From Globodera rostochiensis (Eukaryota; Nematoda; Chromadorea; Rhabditida; Heteroderidae): a stretch of DNA of 64,000 bases. The notes under the pieces were generated by a model. It was not told where the DNA came from. It worked only from the letters and a program-made list of their open reading frames with translations, and did no database searches. The position numbers and the translations under genes were made by a program. Shown here piece by piece: positions 1 to 12,100 of this stretch; within the stretch, counting starts at the first letter, position 1, and each line of letters begins with the position of its first letter. The DNA is taken from assembly GCA_018350325.1 (NCBI GenBank), contig JAEVLN010000003.1, forward strand, positions 517,985 to 581,984, written 5' to 3'.

Positions 1-30
1 AAATTTGAATTTTAGTCCAATGTGTTTCAG

Positions 31-775
31 TGTGACGTCAAGAAGGCGGTGCCGCAAAGCAAACGCAGCACGTTCTTGCGTGCCGGTAACATGATGCGCA
101 ACGCGTTCATTGGTGGCATCGGAGGTGGCGGTACTGTCCATGCCAGCATCGGAGCGGGCGGAGGCGGCAATGCCATTCGTGGAGGGCCTCACCACCACCA
201 TCATCATCACCAACAGCAGCAGGTACTTCTCTGCACACAATTGTAGAATAATTTTATTGTCAACGCCAGCAAATGCCGCTGTATCCAAACGCTGCGTCAG
301 CCGCCGCCTACGCGCACTGGTACTACAACGCGGCGGCCGCCGCGGCATACGGCGCCGGATGGTGAGTGCATGTCCTTTTTTTTAAAATAATTTTTAAACA
401 GAATTAAACAATTTTCTTTCAAATATTTTGGCTTTTTCGGATCATCGCCTCCTCCAACCACCCTTTTGTTGTTTATAACACCCGTAATAGCCAGCAAGAT
501 TAACTGGAACCTTTCTGAAAATCTATTTTACACACAGGTACACCACCACTGCACCGGCGGCAGGGAATGCTGCAGCTTCTGCGGCTGCAACTCCGACTGC
601 AGCGGCATGGTTCAATGGACAGCATCATCAACAGCAGCAACATCACCACCACCAACAGCAGCACCACCACCATCAGCACAACAACGCGGCGGCGGCAATG
701 TGGAACAACAATGGGCATGCGCAATCTACTGCTGTTGCACATCACCAGAGTGTCTTAAACAATCACGGCGAGTAA
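31..775 (+). CDS. RRM-type RNA-binding protein, 3' exons (5' end outside window)
   Basis: Three in-phase exons: 31-222, 270-361 and 538-775, ending in TAA. The first follows a TTTCAG acceptor and opens with CDVKKAVPQ, which resembles the last strand of a Musashi/hnRNP/DAZAP-type RRM (consensus V-x-V-K-K-A-x-P). The remainder is low complexity: Gly-rich, then a His run and a Gln run, then Ala/Tyr/Trp and His/Gln tracts. Such tails are usual for RNA-binding proteins that form assemblies. The introns are 47 and 176 bp with GT-AG ends, and the W codon split across exons 2/3 rejoins correctly. The upstream RRM core lies outside the window, so the subfamily cannot be named. The likely role is binding nuclear or cytoplasmic mRNA, inferred only from the RRM end. 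Confidence 0.75.
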
Positions 776-2741
776 TGAAAGAGAGAGGGGAGAGCGAGAG
801 AAGAATGAATGATGAATTATTATTTGAGTAACAAAAATGATGAGAAACATACCAAAAAACCAAACACACCCATTTTTTTTCCACCGTCATACCCTCAAAC
901 TTGGCCTCCGACTGTTTTTTTTAATGTTTTGCTATCTTCAGGGGCGTGTAACCGGGGGAAATGGACATTTTTTATCGTGGTTAATCTGTGATTGTGCAGG
1001 GGGAAGTTCTGGTTATTGTCGTAAAAAATTTTTTGTTACTTTTCTTGAAAACATTCCGCCGAATTCAATGAAAGAATTCGTTGGTTGCACACACACTCTA
1101 CGCCCCTGGGGTGTTGTCACTCTCTTCTCTGTTGTTGTTTGTTTTTTTTCCTTCCTTTTTTGTGCTTCATTCACATTCACCAAAAACATCGATTGATTGA
1201 CCGCGACTGATCCGATGGTTCGCTGATGATGGATGATTAGGGATCATCATCACAATGTTAACTTTCTTTCCCACCCCATTTTTCTTTCACTCCTCCCCCC
1301 CCCACCCCCTTTTGTCCTCAAAAATCGTCAGACAGAGCGACACGCACACCAACCAACCTCCTTCCAAATGCTGGGATGTTTTGTGTGCAAACCCAACAAA
1401 AGAACACAAAAACGCGTTGCTTAAATTTTTTTTTTTTTGCCTTAATGTATGGTGATGCGCGCATAAAAGTTCGGCCAATCAGCAAGTCGGCCAAATTGTG
1501 TTATATGATTATTATTAAAGTTTTAGGGACTATCGTCCGTATTCATTAGCTGATTATTTTGCAAAAAGCGGCCGGCATAAATTCGGTCGGGTCTTTTTAG
1601 TTCAACTTTAAAGCCTCCGGGGAGGGGGGGGGGCGGAGACTGCAATTCCACATCGACCTTTTAATCACGTTGTTCGGCGACCAACAGCCTTTGTGTTCCG
1701 AGGACCGCAATCACTGAAAATGTGACCTTTAATTTTAAATTGAATTTTACTATGCCATTTTATTTTGTTTGAAAACGATGAAATAAAAGAATTCAAAAAA
1801 AAACATTTTTATGGAAACTGTGTGCATTCCGTTCGTGATTTCGTCCATTTCTGTGTGCCTTCTTTAATCGGCAGAAGCGGCTGGTTGAGTTGCTGGCGGT
1901 GGCCCCTCCTTGCCGAGATCATTCTCTTCTGGGCTCTTGCACTACAAAGTGAATAAATAATTCTTTTGGCTCAAATTATTGGTATAAATTATGGAGCAAT
2001 TAAAATAAAAATTTGCTTCCAAATACTCCGGCACAATGAGCTATTTGAGTCCCCAAAATGGGGCCGTAATGCGTAATTACGTCTACTCCTGGAGGGGGGG
2101 GGGGAGTTGTGCCATGGGGGGGGGGGGTGTGTGGAAGGCTTGTAGTCATACCGCCGGTGGACCGAAATTCAACATTGAGAACAAAAATCAAAACCCACCT
2201 GAGTTAGCAAAAAGTCGTGGACACTTTTCGAAACGGCCCCTTCAGCTTTGGGACTCTTTGTGTAAATTTCCAGATGGCCCTTCCCCTTCCATATCAGTCC
2301 AAAGCTGAACATGAACAATTTGTGTGACTATGGTTTTTTGATCAGATTTGTTCCTTCAAATTATGATCAGTGCTAAATAAACCACAAAAAAAGTTCTGAC
2401 AAAGTGCGAAAACAGAGCAGCGATCTAATTGCTTGATGATCTTTTTGTTTTTGACGGATTCCAAAAGGTACTGACTGCTCTCGGCGGCTTTTTAGAGTCT
2501 CGGTCTCGAGTTCAGGGCTCAATTTTTGGTGGATAATGTCATTAATTTGCCAAAAGCTTAGTTTTACCTATTGGGTAGGATTTTGAAAGATTTAAATGAA
2601 TTTAAAATGCCTGAATGCGACATTTTTAAATTTATTTAGCACTGATTTTATATACGATCACAAACTATTCCTTTATTACCGTAATTTGGGATCATTTCTC
2701 AGAAGGAATCTAAACGGAGGGAATGAATGTACATTAATCAA
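776..2741. other. Intergenic, no gene recognised
   Basis: Downstream flank of the RNA-binding gene. It holds C- and G-runs (about 1297-1315, 1625-1634, 2092-2128) and AT-rich stretches. A short GAGTCTCGGTCTCGAGT-like motif near 2495 recurs near 19535. Open frames here are short and of biased composition. Confidence 0.5.
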
Positions 2742-5700
2742 TCAGTTAATGAGGAGGGTTTTGGGGTTGTTCGTGCGCCTCTGGATGGGGGAACCGGAGC
2801 CGAGCCCGGAAATTTTTGCGGGTCCGTGTACTCCCTGAACATGACGCGCCGAATTTTCTGATACCCGGAGACCGGACCAAAATTGTTGTGGAGGTGGTGG
2901 TGCTGCTGGTACTCGCCCGATACCCGCGAATCGGTTTTCGCGATTTGGACTGTACCCGTTGGTTCTGTTTGTGAATGAATGTTGAACAACAACTCACAGT
3001 CGGACCTTGTAGAGACTGTCGTGAACCTTAGAAAGTTTTCTTTATTTGTAAAAATTTATATTTTTAGCAATTTGCTTGCCTTGCTCAAAGCTGCGTAGGG
3101 CAGGGGTTTCATCTAAACACAGTTTAAATTAACGACATTTATTAACAGTTTGAATTTGTTCAGTTTTATGAAAAATTTTATGGCCTTTCAATTTAAATAA
3201 TCGCAAAATTTGTTGTTACTGAGGTTTAGGGAGCGTATAATACATAAATGATTGATTGGCTTGCTTTTTACCAGTTTGGAGACGTCGTTTAGACCGTAGA
3301 ATGCCGGCTTGGCAAAGTCGCCCGTGCCTTTGAAGAAGCCGACCACCTCCTGGTCCGCACTGGTGAAAAACCTTCAAAGTTTTGTTGGGTGGCCTATGCC
3401 AATGAATAAAACACACAAATTAGCAACAAAAAACAAAACGCACATTTGCCCCCACGTGAAGAAGCTGAAAGTGTTCGTCATTATGATCACATAAAAATTT
3501 AAATGACGTCATGGCGTCCATAAGTTTTTTGAATCTTTGGAAAACGGCAAATTAAAATTCAAAATCGGCATTTTGGCCTTTTACAGAATTTTCACTATTC
3601 CACGAGAGGCTTAATAACAACAACATTAACACAACGTACGGGAAGCCAGCTCCTTGCGGATAGGTGGTGACCAGTTGGAGTGGCACATTTGCCGGCACAT
3701 CGCCATATTCGATGTAGCCAATGGAAGGGTTCTCTAAACAAAAAACAAAAATTATATTGTATATGCCTATGCTCGGCATTTGGGCCACATAGGGGGGAAT
3801 GTGGATCTGATCAAGCATTAGAAGAGATTCCTTGAATCAGATCATCAATGATCAGATTACGGTTTCGATCATTGTTACTTTTGGATTTCCCAGAAAGCCA
3901 AATTCCCGGAATCCGGATGATCAGGTTTGAACATTAGCAGCCAGTTTGGATCAAATCACCATGATCAGTCAGAGATTAAGGTCTCGAAAATCACTGATCA
4001 ATCCATCCACGCCATGAGCCATCATTTTTATTAAATCTCATTTGTTCTCTAATGACCTGGGAATTGTTGTTTTTCTGGCAATTGTTCACTTTCTTCAAAA
4101 GCCTCTCTGAAAATAATGGGGAATTTTGCGAAATTTTGCGCGAGTTTTACGCTTTTGCCGCAGCAAAGTCCGCACAATCGACTTCATAACGGACCTGTGC
4201 ATAAATAAATATGTAAGAATTTAGGCATTTTGTTTTCAAAAAAACGAACCAAAATTTTGAATTGGCCAAATTGGAAACTAAAAAAATAATTAAATTTATT
4301 AAAAAAATATATTTTTAATCAATTTAAAGCAAAATGTATTATTTGCCTGACAAGCTGAAAGAACGAGCCACTGCAATGCTTGGAACGGGGCTTTGCCATT
4401 TTTGCTTTCATGCCTTGATCAAACGTCATATGACCGATCTGTAATGCGCACAAAATTTAGGATCCATTTCGATTCTGCTGATTGAGATAACTATTTTAAG
4501 TCCGAAAAGTGAGGATGACATTGGAAACACTCAAAAACCCGGCGCGGACCCCCGGCAAATGCCCGGGTTTCAGGGCAACTGGCAGCCCCGCCCGAGTCGG
4601 TAGTCTTGAATCCCGAACGAGCTCGTCCCGGGGAAACCGGCCGTGGATCAAAACTCACTTCCATGAGATCAGAGGCCTCCATTCTGGACAACAGCACCGT
4701 TTTTCCCACCTTAAAGACAAATGTGCCGTCATTTAAACGCATTTTTTGTGCCAAAAATAGATTGCCGAAACTCACTCACCCGCTCACAGTCAATGCGAAA
4801 GAGTCCTTCGCCCGCCAAAAATTGGGGGAAAATGTCTCAATTAAAAACGCGGCGCTTGCTTACCTCTTGAGCAAATGCAAAAAGCTTTTGCAAATTGATG
4901 GCATCTGAAAATGGTAATGTAAAAAGGGGCAAACTTTTAATAAATTTAAATTATTCCAATACCGGATCGGGCACGGAATTGTTTCGGAATACGGGAGCCA
5001 GACATCGGGATTTCGCCCGAACATAAATGCCGGGCTTGTTGCCAAACAAAAATTTTTGTCCAAAAGCCGAAACCAAACTTTTGGACATTTGCCGGACCGC
5101 AATTTTGGGGACAACTGTCCTTAATAGTCCAGCAGAACCCGTCGGTTTTCGTGCCGACAAATTTACCGCAATTCAGGACAGAAAAAAACGTCAGGACGAA
5201 TTCCCGACATGGCGGGAATTTGTCCTGGCCCGACATGGCGGGAATTTGTCCTGGTCCCGACGGACGGACACTGTGCGCGGGGCCCAAGCAGGGGAATCGG
5301 TCGGATTCAGAGTTTTCCCCAGGCAAAATAAACTGCAACACAACTCGCACACACGCAGTACGTACCTGTGATCACGTCGTACTCATCAAAATTGATCTGA
5401 AAAGTGCGTGTTTATCACTGATCGAATATTGGATTTTTCTAAAAAATGCCCAGAAACTGGAATCTGAAAAATATATTTATTGCAAATAATAATTATACTA
5501 TTAAAATTTCCACTTCAAAACTGATCCAAAGTAACGAAAACCTTTTTTTGCGAAAATTCCCGGATTTTTTTGTTGTTGCCCAAAATGTCTGGGAATCCGG
5601 TTCCAAGCCTACTGCATAAAAGGCTCACTTCCTTATTTGTTTTGGTGCCAAACAATTTTGCCGCGAGTATTGCCGAGTCTAATTGACCGTCGCGCACTTT

Positions 5701-6660
5701 CAAATGATTCACATTGTAAATGACAACTCCACCTGAACAATGCGATTTTATTTATTTTTGGCAAAATGCAAAAATGTGGCCGGCGGGGGGGGGGGGGGGT
5801 GGGGATTTCGTCGTCCCCGAATCCCCGAAAATAACTCAACCCCGCAACGTCGTCGGGGTGCATGCCAACCCTATTTTTTAAATCACATACCGTATATACT
5901 CTTTAATCCCCCATCCTCCGAGTAGGTTGAAAAATAATCCCCATGGGGGATTACAAGAGTATATACGGTATATCATATAATCAACGTGCCATCTTGGCGT
6001 AGCCTGCCCCCGGCCCAGTAAAACGATTCGAGTGGCATTCCGGGCACAATAATCACCGGCTCGTCGTCCTCAAGTCGCCATTGATAGGACCCTGTAAAAA
6101 GTGCCAAATTTTAGGGTTTTGAGAAAAATTTGTTGAAAAATAACGACCGATCGACGCAAACAACACTTACCTATTCTTTGCACCGATTTTACTGAGGTTG
6201 GCCCGCCTTTCCCGGCCAAATTCACCAACGGCAGAAGACCATACGGCTCCTCACTCAACCCATCAAATAACCTAAACACGCAAATGCTTAACAATATGTT
6301 TAATAATCCCGGATAGGGGACGACGCATGCTCTACACAGATTTTGATCACCACAATTGTCACTCAATAAATTCTGTTTAGTATAAGTGCAGGGATTCTGA
6401 TCAGGACAAGTCTAAAAAGATTCTCTGATCAGGACTCAACAGTTCTGTTCAGGTCTCAAGACCAAAGTTTTAACCGGTTCTGATGAGGAGAGGCTCTAAA
6501 CAGATTCTGATCAGATTCTGTTCACTGATCGGAACAGTGTTTTAATAAATAAAAGTCGGAACCCTAAAATTGTTCGAGCTGTTCACTTTTTTCCTCACCA
6601 GAATCCCTGTTCATGTTGCTGCTGTTGTTGTTGCTGTTGTTGCGTGGGTCGTTGAGCCAT
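2742..6660 (-). CDS. DXO/RAI1 (decapping nuclease)-like protein, possible pseudo-enzyme, 15 exons
   Basis: Exons 5'->3': 6660-6599, 6271-6171, 6091-5990, 5732-5629, 5396-5366, 4904-4864 (or 4860), 4805-4780, 4709-4659, 4438-4352, 4194-4151, 4106-4057, 3733-3640, 3359-3272, 3026-2998, 2964-2742. Phases join to about 378 aa, close to DXO length. It starts MAQRPT followed by a nine-Gln run. Signatures in order: VIIVPGMP, WAGGRLRQDGG, YDVITDAINLQKLFAF, FRIDCER-VGKTVLLSR, VRYEVDCAD (DXO metal-site EVD), then QLVTTYP where DXO has the catalytic ELKT, then VVGFFKG. DXO enzymes remove non-canonical RNA caps; EOL-1 is the C. elegans relative. Loss of the ELK Glu and Lys suggests altered or lost catalysis. 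The intron after 5990 is GC-AG. The terminal exon is the weakest part, because all three frames are open there. Confidence 0.65.
3815..4010. repeat. Intronic TGATCA-rich segment
   Basis: Inside an intron of the DXO-like gene (4056-3734). The palindrome TGATCA and near matches (GATCAG, GATCAA) recur every 15-40 bp. Similar intronic segments occur at 6375-6545, 13995-14105, 15260-15450 and 38050-38440. Confidence 0.6.
4535..4585. repeat. Dispersed CCCGGCAAATGCCCGGG repeat, copy 1
   Basis: The palindromic core CCCGGCAAATGCCCGGG with flanking TTTCAGGGCA lies in an intron of the DXO-like gene. A related copy with the same core and TTCCAGGGCATGC lies in a Wnt intron at about 14420-14455. Confidence 0.6.
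5888..5970. mobile_element. Palindromic MITE, copy 1 (83 bp)
   Basis: Terminal inverted repeats TACCGTATATACTCTT and AAGAGTATATACGGTA enclose inner inverted AATCCCCCAT and ATGGGGGATT and a TTGAAAAATAATC spacer. It ends in TA, consistent with a TA target typical of Tc1/mariner-type elements. It lies in an intron of the DXO-like gene. Copy 2 is at 20043-20127. Confidence 0.8.
6375..6545. repeat. Intronic TGATCA-rich segment
   Basis: Lies in intron 1 of the DXO-like gene. CTGATCAG occurs repeatedly, with TTCTG/CAGAA and CAGGTCTC words between. Confidence 0.6.
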
Positions 6661-8277
6661 TTTTGCCGGAGATATTTTTGTGTTGAGGAGAGAGAGTAAA
6701 AGGCTTTTTGTTTTTTTTTGATTGTTTATGTTTGGCTTGTTTCTTTTTTTGTGGTTGTTTTGGCCGGCGTGGGAATGTGAGTTTAGATCCCTGGAGGGGA
6801 TGGAGGGGGGGGGGGAAGAGACAAAATGGATAACAAAGGTTGGGCAACGAATGCCTTGAGGACGGGGCGAGCGGATCGATCGGAACTGATCAAAGACGGA
6901 CGGTTCAGCCCCAAGATAATTGAGGTTCAGAAATGCTATTAATAGCAATTAAGAAGCCAGCAAAAATCAGTGATTGGGACAAGGACTGAATTATGCCTCA
7001 AGTATTTTTGAAAATAAGTTGCCACAATTCCGCATTTTTCGAACTTTAAAATTAGGGGGGGGGGCATTCATTCGTCCGGAATCCGGATCCGTCCAACACC
7101 CGGCGCCCGATTCCTACTGCTGGACTCGCCCAATGGGTAAATGTTGTGCCGGGGACTGAGTTGTCCGTGCGCCCTCTGATCGAATGTTGGGGAACGAATG
7201 TCTCGATCAGATCGGATCGGATCGGATCGGATGTGAATGAATGGCCCCGGAGGGGGCAGGGGGGGGGGAATCGAATGGCGGGCTTTGCATCAGTAAAAGA
7301 GAGGGGGGGGGGAGGCGGTGAAGTGCTCGTCCCGTCCAGCATATTATACATGTTGTTACACACACACACACACCCGCCCCCGCTAAAATTTGCGACGCTT
7401 GTGGCCATTTTGACGGCGGCAGAAGGGAACGGAGCGTACGTATTGCTGCGCCTCGGGGGGGGGGGGGGGAGCGGTGGCGGCACGGAACGAAAGCGCCTCG
7501 GGGGCCATGTGTCAGACAGAGAAGGCAAATTAATTTGAACAAATATATTGAAAAACAGCAAAAAATGATGTAAAGTGACACCCAGTTGAATTGATTTTGT
7601 TAAATCGCAAACGGATTCTTAGTTTTTGGGTCAGAATTTAGCCCGGGATCCCGAGCTCGAAAAATCGGTTTTGCCTGGCCGTTAATTTTTAGGGGGGGGG
7701 GGGACGAGAAGTTTCAAAATTAGCAATTATAATAATAATTAATAGGTACTTAATTAGGCATCACAAATTTGATTTCCACGTAATTTAATTCAAAGGATGA
7801 AAAAATGCGCGCATTTACATTGATCGATCACCTCTTAAAATTCAATCTGTAAGATTTATGCAAATTTGCCGCCGCCTCTTTTTGCGAATTCACTGTTCGG
7901 CGACATTCGTTCAATTATTTCCACTGAAATACACAAAACGTTTAATTAATTTGAATTGTTTCAAAAATTCCGCCAATTATGTATAAATTATGAAGTGATT
8001 TACTTGAGCAAAAAGCCGTTAAACTTTATAAAATTTCTCCCATGGCACCAATCGGCTCATTCGCCCCTTAAGCCATAAATTGACTAAAAAATGTGCCTTT
8101 TAGAGTAAAAAAATGTATTTAGCAGACAAAAATGAACAAAAATAGGGCAATAGCACCCGGCCCCCTCTGAATACCGATTGGCATCAAAACACCCGGATAT
8201 TCGACCAAAATTCTCGGCTAACTAAAACAATCAAGATCAATCAGAGTAATTTTGTGCCGGATACCCCGATCCTGTCT
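6661..8277. other. Intergenic; simple repeats, no gene recognised
   Basis: Holds a (GATCG)n run at about 7204-7233, a CA run at about 7358-7373, and G-runs near 6805, 7057, 7259, 7306, 7456 and 7692. Long open frames on both strands at 7050-7580 come from this biased composition and show no domain. This should contain the promoter of the DXO-like gene, but I see no clear core element. Confidence 0.5.
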
Positions 8278-8285
8278 ATTTCAAT

Positions 8286-8346
8286 TAGAGCCCGGACTTG
8301 AGGACCGATATGATTTCGATCGAGAATCTCGATCGGTCGTGCTCTA
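8286..8346. mobile_element. hAT-like MITE, TAGAG family (61 bp)
   Basis: Starts TAGAGCCCGGAC and ends GTGCTCTA. It is flanked by a perfect 8-bp direct repeat ATTTCAAT (8278-8285 and 8347-8354), as left by hAT transposases. The centre is GATCGAGAATCTCGATCGG. Relatives are at 21135-21305 and 48991-49041. Confidence 0.75.
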
Positions 8347-8354
8347 ATTTCAAT

Positions 8355-8447
8355 AATCTCGATCGGTCCATGCTCTAATTTCAATAATCTCGATCGGTCC
8401 ATGCTCTAATTTCAATAATCTCGATCGGTCCATGCTCTAATTTCAAT
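8355..8447. repeat. 31-bp tandem repeat, 3 copies, derived from the MITE end
   Basis: Three near-identical 31-bp units contain TCTCGATCGGTCCATGCTCTA plus the MITE's own target duplication ATTTCAAT. The array reaches to within 3 bp of the stop codon of the next gene (8450). Confidence 0.85.
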
Positions 8448-8449
8448 CA

Positions 8450-9123
8450 TCAACTGCGACCTGACTTCTTCTTCTTCTTACCCGCGAATGGCAGCTGTCC
8501 AAGTCCACCGTGCCGACCGCCGTCGTCCCATTGAGCTGCCGACCTCTTCGCAAATGCGAACGCAAACTTGGCAGCATCAGCAGCTGCTCCAACTTCGTTG
8601 GTGCCATCGTCGGTGATGTCCCGCGCAACGCGGTTGTTCTTCAATGCTTCTTGCGATTGGAATGCAAATGATTGCTGGGACGGAAAAGCGGACGACGACG
8701 CCGACGACGACAACGATGATGACTTTTTTGCGGCAGTTCGGAAGAACTCATTTTGACCCGTCCGCTGTCGATGGAGCGTGGCGAATGCTGAACATTGTGA
8801 AGGTGTACTGCCAGGATTAGCAACGGGCATCCGAAAGCCGGTTCTTGGCACATACAATTCACCAATGGACATCAAAATGTGTTAGCACTGCTCGAGAGTC
8901 TAGGTTCCCGAGACGAGAAAATTTTCGGCTTTTAGGTCTCGGTCTTGGTCTTGAGGCGAGTCCATGGCTTACCTTCTGGCATAAAGGCGCTCATGCCATT
9001 GTTGGGCGGCATCAGTAAGACATTGTAGATCGGAATGGCACCACCAAGCGCAACAATGAGCAGCACCGACAGAAACGGCACTGTTGGGTTGCGGACGAGA
9101 TTAATAAAATGCGCCACCGCCAT
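8450..9123 (-). CDS. Small single-pass membrane protein of unknown function (about 162 aa)
   Basis: Exon 1 is 9123-8973 and exon 2 is 8787-8450, joined by a GT-AG intron with a TTCAG acceptor in matching phase. Residues about 16-38 form one hydrophobic segment (VPFLSVLLIVALGG...). It is preceded by a short MAVAHFINLVRNPT head and followed by a polar tail rich in Ser/Ala, then GGLGQLPFAGKKKKKSGRS at the C-terminus. I do not recognise a family. A second acceptor (CTGGCAG, giving an Arg-rich shorter tail) also keeps phase, so the tail is less certain than exon 1. The head-in or head-out topology cannot be decided. Confidence 0.55.
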
Positions 9124-12100
9124 CTGTTGGAGTCAGTCAGTCAGCAGAGGAGCAAAAAGCAATGAGCGAAGGGCATTTTGGGCACCCATCGATGGGCATA
9201 TTTATAGGGGGGCACAGCTCGGCTTGCTTGTGCTCGCATGACGTCACAGTCAGCCAGCCCGCCCCGGGGGCACGGCGGCATCGGAATTCGGCACCAAACC
9301 GGACGGAACACAAAGCTGGGCGGCATTGTTTATGAACGGCGGAGCAAGAGGCGGAGAAGGAAGTGCGTAACGGAGAGGACAAAAAGCGAAGAGTTTGGGC
9401 AAAGGAAATGCCAAAGGGGGAAGGGGTCAGCTGACTTTGCTCAAATGCCCGATTTTGCAATAAGTGAGTGAGTGACTGGAGGAGTGCCGTCGTCGAACAA
9501 TGAATGCCCGGGGGGGGGGAAGTCAGGCAAAATCCAAAGTTCCCTTCCGGCGCCATTTTGGATGTGATTCGCTCGCCAGCCAATCTCTGCTGCTGATGAA
9601 ACGAAATTGCGTGTGATGGTGGCAATGGCACGCCGGCCGGCCGATGATGATGGCTTTTTCAAAATGGCCAAGCAAGCGGAAGCATCACATGCAAACGTTG
9701 TGATGTTCGTTCCTAAATGTGCAACCGTAATTTTTAAAGTTTTTTATGGGTTTTCAGAGGCAACCGGGGGATTTTGAAAATCAGGGTTTGGATTACAAAA
9801 CATTTTCCAAAATCGGGATTTTATTAGGTGCAAACCGCGCGATTTGTTCGGGATCCTGTCTCGGAGAAATCCCGCCATTCGGGAGATTTTCGCGTTCAAC
9901 CGTACACCGAACTGGCCGTAATGTGTGTGCCGGTCGAGTCGGTGGTGTTCGGATAAACGAAAATGCTCAACAGAGGAACTGCAGGCCCAAGGAAGAGTTA
10001 GTGCCAACTCAATGTGCCATCATCTTGCTGCCGCCAGCTCTACACCAATTTTGGCATTCTTTCCCCCCACACATTGCCGTCCTCCTTCTCCTCCCCGTCA
10101 AACAGGAGCAGCAAGCAGTACATTCATCTATCGCCGAAATGCTTCTTCAACTGCTTCTTCCCCCCCCCCCCCCCCCTCCCCTCCAGGCATTGTCGTCCCA
10201 ACCCAACGTCCCCCGTCACTCCCCCAAATCTTCACATAAATATATAAACCCCCACCCCTCATTCATTCATTCTTCATTCACTTTCTTCTTCCTCATCCAT
10301 TTTCACTCCACAAAAAGCGATTCATCAAATGTGTCCGTCCCCCCCCCCCCCCCCCCGAATTGCCGTCCGTCCCATTGCCTTCACAGTTTGGCTGCTGCTG
10401 CTGCTCCGTTGTCCGTCCCGTCCATCCAAATCCAAATGCAACCCATTCATTTTGTTGGGGCCAAAATGTCACAATATTTTGGCTGTCTGTCCCCCCCCCC
10501 CCCACACAGCGCCTCAAAACGGAGGAGCGGTCAAAATGATGGGGAAGAAGTTGAGCGAGCGAGTGGAGAGTTGGCCCTCACACTTTAAAATATATTTATT
10601 TCATTTTTTTTAATTTTTGGCAAATTATTTTAAAAAATTTAAGTTAATTAAAGGACATTGCCACATTAACTAGTGCCAAACAAATAGAGTTAAAGCTCCA
10701 ATTCATAATATGATCGACCAAGTCTAAGCGTTTATTAAAAGTATACGGAAATTGCATATTTTTTTTTTTGTCTTCGAGGGGGAATCTTTTTTTGGAAATG
10801 CAACAAAAAAATAATTTTGCATATTTTAAAGGCACCCAATCAACCCCATTAATATATTGTAATAATCATCCCCCCTCTCCCCCCCCCTCTTTTTCTCATG
10901 GATTTTTTTCTTTCACATCACGCGACTGCTGGGGACCGTTTCACAATAATAATATGTATCACATTTTTTTGTCATTTCCAACCAGAGAATGGACAAAGCG
11001 ACAATTTTTGGAAAACGCGGATCTCGGCTAAATCCCGATCCCGACCCAATCGCCAATGGTCGGGCGGGATCCCGACCAAATCCCGATCAATCCCTGTGTT
11101 TTTGCGCGATCCCGCAGGATTGAGAAAAAATGCTCAAAATTGCCTAAACTAATTTTTTAAACTAAAATTTCAGTATTATTTCAAATTAAAATCAAATGCA
11201 ATATAATTGAATGAAACATTAAGTTTGCCTAATTTGCAAAATTTGATAAAAACCTAACTACCTAAAAAATGTTTTTTTTTGTTTTAATTAATTTGAACAA
11301 ACATTATTTGTTTTTTGTATTAATTTAAGGAAGAAAAAGTGTCCGGCTGGTTGGACGGTTAAAACGCCTCAGGGGACGGGGGCATAAAGAGCCTAATTTG
11401 TAAGGGGGGAGGGGTGGTGGGACGCCCCGGGCGCCAGTTCAAGAATCGATCTTTATTTAAAAATGTTCTCACTTTAATTAATATTGATTCTTTAAATTAT
11501 AGTAAAGAATAAAAAAAGTTAAGCCTAAAAATTCGGGGTATTTGAGGGGACAACATTCGGGGACGCTATGTCGGGGGTCAGGATTGATTCTCCCCCTCCC
11601 CCCAAAATTTTCGGGAGCTCTCGGGGTCACATTTTTGGGTTCTATTATATGTATTGGCATTCTGTCTAAATTCATTATTCCTCCCCCGCCCCACACTCCC
11701 TTTGCTCTCCACCAAACTTATCTTGGCCATTTGTACCCCCCCCCCCCCCCCCCCGCCCCCTCTCCCCTCCGGCGAAAAGGGTTCACAACAGCGCCAATTG
11801 GCCAACAAACAATTAATTACACCCCCCTCAACCCATTTGGTCGCTTTGTTGGCCAACAAAACTGGCGGGGCAACAGCAAACGGCCAGCGACTATGGCGCT
11901 GCTGGCAGCAATTGCTTCGTCCGCTTCGGCTAACAACGAATTTCAGCCCCCCGGGGCATCTTTCTTTTTGGAGAGGGGGAGGAGGAGCTGCTTTATGTGA
12001 ATGGGTTCTGTGTGTGTGTCTGTGTGGCGGCCAATGGAAAGGTATTGCCCCCGGAAGCGGAGGCGCATAATTAATTGCCTCCGGGCGAATCGCCACCGCC

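Noticed and set aside
9746..10588. 280-codon + frame with Pro-rich segments
   Set aside because: Created by C-runs and simple repeats. No domain, no phase-compatible neighbouring exons, and overlapping frames are equally open.
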